A DNA stretch of 64,000 bases from Onstottus_B arcticum (GTDB lineage Bacteria; Acidobacteriota; Blastocatellia; UBA7656): the NCBI GenBank assembly GCA_038040485.1, contig JBBPIE010000001.1, forward strand, positions 372,001-436,000. The letters are read 5' to 3'. The position numbers were made by a program, and so were the translations under genes. Numbering within the stretch: the stretch's first letter is position 1; each line of letters begins with the position of its first letter. Positions 48,176-55,403 of this stretch are shown in pieces. The notes below the pieces were generated by a model, which saw only the letters and a program-made list of their open reading frames with translations, made no database searches and was not told the origin of the DNA.

Positions 48176-50599
48176 ATGAAAAGGATTTGGCAGGACCTGC
48201 GCTACGGCGCGCGAAGCTTGATGAGGACGCCTGGCTTCACTGCGGTTGTAGTCATTACCTTGGCGCTCGGCATCGGCGCGAACACGGCAATCTTCACTAT
48301 CGTGAATGCCGTGTTGTTACGTCCGCTGCCCTATCCCGAATCGGAAAAACTAATGCAAATGGGGCGCGCTTTTAATGACACAGAGGTCGTCTCTGAGGTC
48401 AGCGAGCCAAAGTTCATCTTCATGCGCGACAACGTCCAGTCGTTTGAAGCCATCACCGCGACCCAGGAGATGGGGCCGAACACCTATCTGTCCGAGGAAA
48501 ACCAGGTGGAATACCCTCGCGGCTTGATCGTGTCGGCCGATTTCTTTCGCGTGCTGGGCGTGATGCCAGCCAGCGGACGGGGCTTTACGACAGAAGAAGA
48601 CAGCCCTTCAGGCGAGCGCGTGGCGATTCTGGGTGATGGATTGTGGAAGCGGCGCTTCGGGGCAGACTCCGGGATGATCGGCAAGGCGATCACGCTCAAC
48701 GGCACCGCCTATATGGTCGTCGGGATTATGCCGCCCGAATTTGAATACATGGGGCCTCAGGATGTCTTGCTGCCGATGCGCGTTGACCCGGCCAGTCAGA
48801 ATGAGGGCCACAACTGGTCGATCATCGGCCGTTTGAAGCAGGGCGTCACGGCAGACCAGGCGCGTTCGGAATTGAAGCTGCTGTTTGACAAGTTCCGGGA
48901 TACTCATCCGCGCTGGGTGAAAGAGAGCGAATCGTTCAGCGCGATCGGCTGGCGCGCGAGTATGACGAGCGACATTCGAAAGCTGCTATGGATTCTGCTT
49001 GGCGCAGTCAGCTTTGTCTTGTTGATCGCTTGCGCGAACATCGCCAACCTGCAATTGACACGCGCGACGGCGCGGCGCAAGGAGATGGCGATTCGGATTT
49101 CGTTGGGCGCGGGCAGCGGGCGTTTGATTCGCCAACTGCTGACCGAAGGCATTGCCCTGGCACTCGTGGGTGGGTTAATGGGATTGCTCCTGGCGAGATG
49201 GGGGGTGGGTGCCATGCTGGCCCTGGTTCCCGAAGGCGTAATCCCACGTACCGGCGAAATTAATGCGGATTGGCGTGTATTGGCCTTTACGCTTGGGGCA
49301 AGCCTTTTGACCGGCATTATTTTCGGTCTCGCGCCGGCGCTGCAAACGTTGCGGGTGGATGTGAATCATGTGCTCAAAGAAGGCACGGGTAGGACCGGGG
49401 TAGGGACTGCGCACGGGGTCTTGCGCGGTGTGCTGGTCGTTGTTGAAGTCGCGTTGGCCCTGGCGCTTACGGTCGGAGCAGGCTTGTTGCTGAGAACGTT
49501 CACAAATCTGCGCCGCATCGAACCTGGTTTTGAGGCGCGCAACGTGCTGACCTTCCAGCTTTCGCCGAGAGGCACAAACTACGACACGGTGGCGAAGCTG
49601 AATGATTTTTACCGTCGCGTTCTTGAAGGATTGGGCGGCCTGCCCGGCGTCGAAGCCGTCGCGCTGACTAACAGACTGCCCTTTGACTCGCAATTCAATC
49701 TACCCTACCGGCTGGCCGGTCAGAGCCAATTTGCGGGCGCTGTGCAATATCGCCTCATCTCGCCTGATTATTTCCGGGTGATGAGGATAGCATTGCAACA
49801 AGGCAGGCCCTTTGTTGCGACCGATGCGGTTGGCGCTGAACCTGTCGTCATCGTCAACGACGCGTTCGCCCGCTCGAACTTCGCAGGCGCTGAGCCGATC
49901 GGCCAGCAAGTATTCGTCTGCTGTGAATCCGGCAATCTTGCGTCGCGCCGCGTAGTCGGCGTGGTCAATGAGACTAAGCAAAGAAACCTGAGCGAGGCCG
50001 CGCCGGCGGCCGTTTTCATTCCAGTGACGCAAGCCGACAAAGAGGTGAGACAAATATTGCAACAACCCACCTTCGTCCTGCGCACCGCGGCCGATCCTTT
50101 GCCGCTGAGCGCGGCGATTCGCAGCGACATGCAGCGGCTTGATCCGACTGTGCCGGTTAGAAATCTGCGTCCGATGGAACAGTTGGTTAGCCACTCCATT
50201 GCGCCGCAACGGTTCAACCTATTACTGGTGGGTCTGTTCGCAGCGCTGGGGCTTCTATTGGCGGCAGTTGGAATTTACGGTGTTATGGCTTACAGCGTGT
50301 CGCAGCGCACAAATGAGATCGGTCTAAGGATGGCGCTGGGCGCGCAATCAACTGACGTTCTGAAACTGATGATCAAGCAGGGGATGACGCTGGCTCTGAT
50401 TGGCGTGGTGGTTGGCTTGGCTGCTTCGTTGGCGTTGACGCGATCGATGGAGAGCCTGTTGTTTGGTGTACCCGCGACTGACGCACCGACACTTGCTGTC
50501 GTGTCATTAATGCTTACAGCGGTTGCGCTACTTGCGTGTTGGATTCCTGCACGGCGCGCGACAAAAGTGGATCCGATAGTTGCGCTCCGATATGAGTGA
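48176..50599 (+). CDS. ADOP-family duplicated ABC permease (MacB-like)
   Basis: An 807-residue permease of the acidobacterial duplicated orphan type. It begins WQDLRYGARSLMRTPGFTAVVVITLALGIGANTAIF (cited as ARSLMRTPGFT and ALGIGANTAIF), has a MacB periplasmic domain, three helices, then a second periplasmic domain and three helices ending with the FtsX pattern and PARRATKVDPIVALRYE. No ATPase gene is adjacent, as is usual for this family. It lies between the dead and the intact M16B pair and may be an incidental neighbour or part of the export system. Confidence 0.93.
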   Translation: MKRIWQDLRYGARSLMRTPGFTAVVVITLALGIGANTAIFTIVNAVLLRPLPYPESEKLMQMGRAFNDTEVVSEVSEPKFIFMRDNVQSFEAITATQEMGPNTYLSEENQVEYPRGLIVSADFFRVLGVMPASGRGFTTEEDSPSGERVAILGDGLWKRRFGADSGMIGKAITLNGTAYMVVGIMPPEFEYMGPQDVLLPMRVDPASQNEGHNWSIIGRLKQGVTADQARSELKLLFDKFRDTHPRWVKESESFSAIGWRASMTSDIRKLLWILLGAVSFVLLIACANIANLQLTRATARRKEMAIRISLGAGSGRLIRQLLTEGIALALVGGLMGLLLARWGVGAMLALVPEGVIPRTGEINADWRVLAFTLGASLLTGIIFGLAPALQTLRVDVNHVLKEGTGRTGVGTAHGVLRGVLVVVEVALALALTVGAGLLLRTFTNLRRIEPGFEARNVLTFQLSPRGTNYDTVAKLNDFYRRVLEGLGGLPGVEAVALTNRLPFDSQFNLPYRLAGQSQFAGAVQYRLISPDYFRVMRIALQQGRPFVATDAVGAEPVVIVNDAFARSNFAGAEPIGQQVFVCCESGNLASRRVVGVVNETKQRNLSEAAPAAVFIPVTQADKEVRQILQQPTFVLRTAADPLPLSAAIRSDMQRLDPTVPVRNLRPMEQLVSHSIAPQRFNLLLVGLFAALGLLLAAVGIYGVMAYSVSQRTNEIGLRMALGAQSTDVLKLMIKQGMTLALIGVVVGLAASLALTRSMESLLFGVPATDAPTLAVVSLMLTAVALLACWIPARRATKVDPIVALRYE

Positions 50600-50738
50600 G
50601 TGCCATTCGTCTTCTCGATTTGTCTTCTACGCGGCTGAGATTACTGACCACCGTTTACGAAACATAAGCTGGCCTGGCAGACTTCTCAGCCCGCGCAAAT
50701 CACTGTAGCCTCGGGACGATCAATAGTCACAGGTGCTC

Positions 50739-50984
50739 CAAGCGGCACCTTTGTCCTTTTAGCTTTCCAATCGACCTTTTGAAAATCGCTCCAGCCTCGA
50801 TCTAACAAACAGTCAGAATACGCTCGACTGTGCCGCGCGCGGTCGAAGGTCGGTTACGCAGTCAGTCCACCCGCAAGAGTCACAATACGATCTAATCGCT
50901 GCCGCCTGCCGCCACGTATGTATCTGGATTTTCAAATGGCCGCCGAGCGCGCTCACCCAAAGGGCGGTTTTCAAGGGAGCGAGG
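50739..50984 (+). promoter_or_regulatory. Leader element, copy A (before M16B gene)
   Basis: First of three related segments (others at 54159 and 54706). Shared blocks in order: GCGGCACC (50742); TTGAAA (50779) with TCTAAC 16 bases later; GTCAGA (50812); CTCGAC...GGTCGAA (50823-50847); CAGTCAGTC (50859); GTATCTGGATTTTCAAATG (50920 on); and GGGCGGTTTTCAAGGGAGCGAG (50963 on; cited as GGCGGTTTTC). Ends 48 bases before ATG 51032. Confidence 0.8.
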
Positions 50985-51031
50985 AATCGGTTCGTCGTGG
51001 CCCATCGAAAGCAGTGAAAAGGACACCGACA

Positions 51032-52480
51032 ATGAAAACACCTAAGCCGTTACTGGCGTTCTCTCTCTGCTGCTTACTTGTCCTGACGGCAGGCGCGCAG
51101 CAGGCGAAGAAAATCAAACTAGAGTTCAATGATATGAAGCTGAAGAACGGTCTACGCGTTTTGGTGGTTGAAGATCATAGCGCGCCGGTCGTGTCAGTCG
51201 CGATTACCTACGACGTCGGCTCGCGCAACGAGCGCAAGGGCCGCACGGGCTTCGCTCACTTGTTCGAGCATATGATGTTTACCGGCTCGCAGAACGTAGG
51301 TAGGAACGAATACTCACTGCTAATAGCTAGTAACGGCGGCCGCGCGAATGCGACGACTAATGAGAATCGCACGCTGTACGTTGCCACGGTGCCGTCTAAT
51401 CAACTGGACATGATCCTGTTTCTGGAAGCCGATCGCATGCGCAGTCTGGATGTGACTCAGGAGAGCCTCGACGCTCAGCGCAATGCGGTACAGGAGGAGC
51501 GAAGAAGGGAAATTGACAATCAGCCCTATGGCAAAACCACCGAGATGTTTCAGGAATTCATGTACGACAACTTCGCCTACCGGCATTCGGTGTTTGGTTC
51601 GATGGACGATCTCAACGCCGCTGGCTTGCAGGACGTGAAGGACTTCTTCCGGACGTACTATGCCCCGAACAACGCCGTCCTCGCACTCGTGGGAGATGTC
51701 CGGGCCGATATTGCGCTTTCGAGAATCAAAAGTTATTTCGAAACCATCCCCTCGCAGCCTTCGCCGCCTACTGTAGATACCACCGAACCCGAGCAGACGG
51801 CCGGAAGGCGGTTCGCGGTGGAGGACCCGCTCGCTCGCTTGCCGCGGGTCCTCATCGGCTACAAGGGAATCGCAGACAACACACCGGACACCTTTGCGAT
51901 GCAAGTGCTCAATCAAGCGCTGGCCAGCGGGCAGAGCTCTCGTCTTTATCAAAGGCTTGTGAAGGAGAAGGAGCTGGCCAACGTTGTTTTCGGATTCACG
52001 AACGAGTTGCGCGGGGTCGGATATTACCAGATCACTGCGATAGTCGCACCCGGCGGGAAGGTTGAAGACGTCGCAACGGTGATCGATGAAGAGATCCGCC
52101 GGCTGCAGCGCGAGCCGATCGCCGATTGGGAGTTGGAGAAGGCCAAAAACTCTTCTCGCCGCCTTTCGATCCAAGCGTTGCAAAGTTCGCTCGGAACAGC
52201 GATCCGGCTGGCTCAGTACGAGGTCTTCTACAACGATCCGAATTTGATCAACGCCGAGTTCGAGAGAATCGCCGCTGTCACAAAACAGGATGTGCAACGC
52301 GTCGCCAACAAGTACCTCAGGGAGACAACTCGAACCGTCGGCATCACGCTGCCGCAAGAGAAGCTCCCAACGCCGGAGCCCCGGCGAATTAGCTGCGATA
52401 TTCATAGTGGATTCTCAAGCCGCTTTCATCGTACAACCCAGCCTCGTGTTCTGAACTTTTATCGAGAGACAAGGCAATGA
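51032..52480 (+). CDS. Secreted M16B zinc peptidase, catalytic subunit
   Basis: About 482 residues. The ATG at 51032 is chosen since it begins the signal peptide MKTPKPLLAFSLCCLLVLTAGAQ with AAAAGGA upstream; a longer frame from 50918 reads through the leader element. The inverted zinc motif HLFEH is near residue 75 and the third ligand Glu in VQEERRRE about 75 residues later. M16B peptidases work as two-chain clamshells; this chain supplies the zinc. The next gene overlaps by four bases and encodes the partner. M16B pairs have been reported to remove leader peptides of class III lanthipeptides in other bacteria, and the shared leader element supports that role here, acting in the periplasm after export. 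Confidence 0.92.
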   Translation: MKTPKPLLAFSLCCLLVLTAGAQQAKKIKLEFNDMKLKNGLRVLVVEDHSAPVVSVAITYDVGSRNERKGRTGFAHLFEHMMFTGSQNVGRNEYSLLIASNGGRANATTNENRTLYVATVPSNQLDMILFLEADRMRSLDVTQESLDAQRNAVQEERRREIDNQPYGKTTEMFQEFMYDNFAYRHSVFGSMDDLNAAGLQDVKDFFRTYYAPNNAVLALVGDVRADIALSRIKSYFETIPSQPSPPTVDTTEPEQTAGRRFAVEDPLARLPRVLIGYKGIADNTPDTFAMQVLNQALASGQSSRLYQRLVKEKELANVVFGFTNELRGVGYYQITAIVAPGGKVEDVATVIDEEIRRLQREPIADWELEKAKNSSRRLSIQALQSSLGTAIRLAQYEVFYNDPNLINAEFERIAAVTKQDVQRVANKYLRETTRTVGITLPQEKLPTPEPRRISCDIHSGFSSRFHRTTQPRVLNFYRETRQ

Positions 52481-53967
52481 AGAGAATGATCTCGGAACTG
52501 AAACGCGCGCTTTCGGCGGCCATCATTGTGTCGCTCTCAACGATTCTTTTGGCGGCGCAGGATCCAAAGCCTTCGTCAAAGGGTCTTGTGATCAAAGGCA
52601 AGGCGCCGATCAGTAAGGAAGTGCTGAAGGTGAAATTGCCCAGGGCCTTCGAGACGAAACTCGGCAACGGGATGCAGGTAATCGTGCTCGAAGCACCCAA
52701 GCTGCCAACTTTCGCGATGCAAATGATCATTCAAAGCGGCGGGCTTACGGATCCCGAGGATCTTCACGGCGCCGCGCTGAGTACCGCCGCGTCGCTGCAG
52801 GAAGGAACAAAGACCCGCACAAGCAAACAGATTGCCGAGCAAGTCGGCTCGCTCGGCGCATCGCTTTCGGCGGCCTCGGGGCTTTCGTCGCTGGAGAGCA
52901 GGGTCTTTGCTTCGGGGTTGACGGACAGCTTCGATCAGATCCTGGCGTTGTTCGCGGATGTGATCTTGAACCCAAGCTTCCCGGCGGACGAACTCAAGAA
53001 GTTCAAAACTCGCGCTCTTGGGCAGCTTCGATTGCAACGCGCGCAACCGGGCTTTCTAGCCGACGAGATGTTCGCGAAGGTAATGTACGGCTCGCATCCG
53101 GCCGCGCGAATCGCGCTGACCGCGGCAGATATTCAAAGACTCACGCCGGAGGCGCTCCAGAGATTTCACGCCGCACACTACAAACCCAACAACGCGATAT
53201 TCGCCATCGTCGGCGACGTCAAACCGATGGAGGTCCTGGCCAAACTCGAAAAGGCCTTCGGATCGTGGCAGCGGGGCGACGTGCCGCGGAACAGCATTTC
53301 GAAAGTGAGCGAGCCAGGCGGGGCGAAGATCTTTCTGATTAACCGCGTTCCATCGGTGCAGGCCAATCTGGTGGTTGGCAATCTGGCGATTGAACGATCC
53401 GATCCGGATTACTTTGCGCTGGACGTAATGAATCAGGTCATCGGAGGCGGGGTGACCTCGCGGCTGTTCATGAACTTGCGGGAAGACAAGGGCTATACCT
53501 ACGGCGCTTACACCGGGCTTTCCGCTCCCAGGTATCGGGGTACATTCCGCGCGAGCACGGAAGTACGGACCGACGCGACCAAAGGCTCGATGAACGAATT
53601 GATGTACGAGATCAAACGCATCCGCGACGAGAAGGTTCAACCCGAGGAGTTTGACCGAACCAAACGTACGCTTATCGGCGCGTTCGCTTTGCAGCTCGAA
53701 TCGCCGCAGGCGCTCTTGAATAACATAGTGACTCAGAAGCTCTACGCTTTGCCCGCCGACTACTGGGATACCTACACGCAAAAGCTCGCGGCAATCACCC
53801 CCGACGACGTACAGCGTGTTGCGAGGAAGTATCTTGACCTAAGCCGCCTTCAGATCGTCGCGGTTGGCGATGCCAGCAAGATTGCGGAGGTGCTCAGGCA
53901 ATTCGGAATAGTGGAGATTTATGATACTGAAGGGAAGCCGGTCAGATCATCCGCCGAAGGGAAGTAG
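52477..53967 (+). CDS. Secreted M16B peptidase, non-catalytic partner subunit
   Basis: A 496-residue protein with N-terminal signal-type segment (LKRALSAAIIVSLSTILLAAQ; cited in part). The position of HxxEH is LHGAALSTAASL, so no zinc is bound. The rest has the M16 fold: RFHAAHYKPNNAIFAIVGDV, GGVTSRLFMNLREDKGYTYGAY (the Arg/Tyr of the partner subunit) and a C-terminal YWDTYTQKLAAITPDDVQRVA (cited in part). It completes the active site of the upstream subunit. Start overlaps the previous stop (ATGA), so the two are translated together. Confidence 0.92.
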   Translation: MKRMISELKRALSAAIIVSLSTILLAAQDPKPSSKGLVIKGKAPISKEVLKVKLPRAFETKLGNGMQVIVLEAPKLPTFAMQMIIQSGGLTDPEDLHGAALSTAASLQEGTKTRTSKQIAEQVGSLGASLSAASGLSSLESRVFASGLTDSFDQILALFADVILNPSFPADELKKFKTRALGQLRLQRAQPGFLADEMFAKVMYGSHPAARIALTAADIQRLTPEALQRFHAAHYKPNNAIFAIVGDVKPMEVLAKLEKAFGSWQRGDVPRNSISKVSEPGGAKIFLINRVPSVQANLVVGNLAIERSDPDYFALDVMNQVIGGGVTSRLFMNLREDKGYTYGAYTGLSAPRYRGTFRASTEVRTDATKGSMNELMYEIKRIRDEKVQPEEFDRTKRTLIGAFALQLESPQALLNNIVTQKLYALPADYWDTYTQKLAAITPDDVQRVARKYLDLSRLQIVAVGDASKIAEVLRQFGIVEIYDTEGKPVRSSAEGK

Positions 53968-54158
53968 TCAGTTGGCACCAGTCTTTTCATGTGACGGCGT
54001 TGGAAGGCACATAGTACATGCGGTTCAGAGGGCTGCGCGACCGCTTCAAGGAGCATGTCCAGCCGTTCATGTGGCATGTCCAGTCGTGACGATCACGTCT
54101 CCGGCGGTTCATATACACACGTAGTTTCGTGAAGGCAAAAAAAGGGTCATCGAGTCTT
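53968..54158. other. Gap between M16B pair and lanthipeptide region
   Basis: No gene is supported. A short direct repeat CATGTCCAG/CATGTGGCATGTCCAG occurs near 54052-54079. The leader element copy B begins at about 54159. Confidence 0.5.
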
Positions 54159-54397
54159 CAGGCGGCACCCCGGTCTTTGTACTGTTTTGATTTTGATTTT
54201 GAAACTAGCTCTTGCCAAAATCTGGCAACGGTCAGATTACTCTCGACTTGTCCCGAGTGAACGGTCGAATTCCGCTTAAGCAGTCAGTCCATCAGGCAAG
54301 AGTCAGATGCAGTTATGCCGCTTTAGCCTGGCGGCAGGCGTATCTGGATTTTCAGATGACTGCTTGGCACCCACCCATCGGCGGTTTTCGAATGAGA
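54159..54397 (+). promoter_or_regulatory. Leader element, copy B (before precursor 1)
   Basis: Blocks in the same order as copy A: GCGGCACC (54162); TTGAAA (54199) with TCTGGC 16 bases later; GGTCAGAT (54230); CTCGAC...GGTCGAA (54242-54270); GCAGTCAGTC (54280); GTATCTGGATTTTCAGATGACTGC (54340 on; cited in part) and GGCGGTTTTC (54380). ATCTG and CAGAT form a hairpin around GATTTT. Ends about 94 bases before the precursor ATG. Confidence 0.8.
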
Positions 54398-54490
54398 AAC
54401 AAAGGAGTGCCGTGCTCGCCAGCGATGCCGGCATCCCGCGTTGTCACACTGAGGAAGCGGCCGTAACTAAGACCAAAAGGAGAAGAGAAA

Positions 54491-54664
54491 ATGGAACGAG
54501 TACTTTCATTGCAAGGTCTTTCAGCATCTTTGAGAGATGGTGGCGACGTAGAACCAATCAAGCCGGCAAGTGGCGACAGTGGAATCTGTTCCACCGCTTC
54601 AACCGGTTGGGCTGTTTCGACGTGCAGCCTGATCTGTAACGCAAACGCTGAGATGGAATGGTAG
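54491..54664 (+). CDS. lanA1: Class III lanthipeptide precursor peptide 1
   Basis: A 57-residue precursor starting MERVLSLQGLSASL; AGGAGAAGAG lies just upstream. The VLSLQ segment (residues 4-8) is the leader recognition motif of class III precursors (L-x-L-Q). The core, from about residue 26, carries two Ser-x2-Ser-x2-Cys motifs: S27-GD-S30-GI-C33 and S43-TC-S46-LI-C49, the arrangement that LanKC enzymes close into labionin or lanthionine/methyllanthionine rings. Extra Ser/Thr at 34-38 and Cys45 could add further changes. The C-terminus is EMEW, as in precursor 2. Too short for usual gene finders and overlapped by unrelated antisense frames. Confidence 0.9.
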   Translation: MERVLSLQGLSASLRDGGDVEPIKPASGDSGICSTASTGWAVSTCSLICNANAEMEW

Positions 54665-54676
54665 GCAAGGAGAAGA

Positions 54677-54700
54677 GCCGAGCCGCTCGGCCTGCTTTTC
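54677..54700 (+). terminator. Hairpin after precursor 1
   Basis: GCCGAG (54677-54682), loop CCG, CTCGGC (54686-54691), then CTGCTTTTCTC. It lies 13 bases past the stop and probably limits read-through, as is common after lanthipeptide precursor genes. Confidence 0.65.
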
Positions 54701-54705
54701 TCTGA

Positions 54706-54928
54706 ACGGCCGGCGCTTCGAGCTACTAAAAAAACAAAAGCGTTTGAAGTAGCTCTTGCCTTATCTGACAAAACGGTCAGATGCGCTCGACTGTATCGGT
54801 TACGGTCGAAAGCTGCTTAGTCAGTCACTCTGTGAATCTCGAGCCAGGTAACTTAGATCATCCGAGAGTATCTGGCGTTCCGGATGACTGCTGAGCATCC
54901 ACCCAACGGCGGTTTTCAACTGAGCGAG
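54706..54928 (+). promoter_or_regulatory. Leader element, copy C (before precursor 2)
   Basis: Same block order: GGCCGGCGC (54708); TTGAAG (54744) with TCTGAC 14 bases later; CGGTCAGAT (54774); CTCGAC...GGTCGAA (54786-54810); TAGTCAGTCAC (54818); GTATCTGGCGTTCCGGATGACTGC (54868 on; cited in part) and GGCGGTTTTCAACTGAGCGAG (54908 on; cited as GGCGGTTTTC). The hairpin ATCTGG/CCGGAT keeps pairing with changed bases compared with copy B. Ends 66 bases before the precursor 2 ATG. Confidence 0.8.
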
Positions 54929-54993
54929 CAAAACGATTCCGTCTTCTCACTCAAGTGATCGCCGGCGTTAACTAAAATAAAGGAGAGGAAGAA

Positions 54994-55158
54994 ATGGAAC
55001 GAGTATTAGGACTACAAGGTCTCTCACAAAATTTGCAAGATGTGGAGCCGGTAGGGGGCGCGAGTGGTGACAGCGGAATCTGTTCCACGGCGTCAACTGG
55101 ATGGGCTCTTTCCACTTGCAGTCTGGTGTGCAGGCCGGCGGGTGAGATGGAATGGTAG
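54994..55158 (+). CDS. lanA2: Class III lanthipeptide precursor peptide 2
   Basis: A 54-residue paralogue of precursor 1 starting MERVLGLQGLSQNLQ, with AGGAGAGGAAG upstream of ATG 54994. The leader motif is VLGLQ. The core has S24-GD-S27-GI-C30 and S40-TC-S43-LV-C46, exactly the motifs of precursor 1, separated by STASTGWAL. Core residues are nearly identical between the two peptides while the leader middle (residues 11-23) differs, so selection acts on the core and the recognition motif. The C-terminus is again EMEW. LanKC is encoded 245 bases downstream. Confidence 0.92.
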   Translation: MERVLGLQGLSQNLQDVEPVGGASGDSGICSTASTGWALSTCSLVCRPAGEMEW

Positions 55159-55210
55159 GCCGAATCGTAAAGGCCACCGTTCCGCCTGCCGAATCGACGT
55201 CTTTCTGAAC

Positions 55211-55369
55211 GGTCGGCATCCGGCAAGCCGGATGCCGACCGCCCGAAAGCCCGGCCTTTGAAAGCCGGGACGGTTCAGATTGACGCAACCGCGTCGCGAC
55301 ATTCTTCGTTGGATTCGCAGTTGTCGCTACGCGATCCAATCAGCCCCTCTGCATTCTGCAGGGGGGCTG
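55211..55369 (+). terminator. Three strong hairpins between precursor 2 and the synthetase
   Basis: Hairpin 1: GGTCGGCATCCGGC (55211-55224) against GCCGGATGCCGACC (55227-55240), perfect over 14 pairs. Hairpin 2: CCCGGC (55250) against GCCGGG (55264). Hairpin 3: CAGCCCC (55341) against GGGGCTG (55363) with inner TGCA/TGCA pairing. None has a T-run. They probably lower read-through from the highly needed precursor mRNA into the synthetase gene or protect the precursor mRNA 3' end. Confidence 0.7.
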
Positions 55370-55403
55370 ATCTATCCGTCAAAGCCACAAGGAGATTCAA
55401 GAG

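Noticed and set aside
50918..51031. Longer N-terminus for the M16B gene
   Set aside because: It would encode the leader element and hide the signal peptide. ATG 51032 has a ribosome site and begins a normal signal sequence.
54212..54639. Plus-strand frames of 84 and 110 codons
   Set aside because: They run through the leader element and into precursor 1 in a different frame. The apparent similarity YLDFQM to the 50918 frame is only the shared non-coding element being translated.
54352..55339. Minus-strand open frames of 84-139 codons over the precursor region
   Set aside because: They are antisense to the two precursor genes, have no ribosome sites and owe their length to the precursors' codon pattern. 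The plus-strand short genes have clear motifs.
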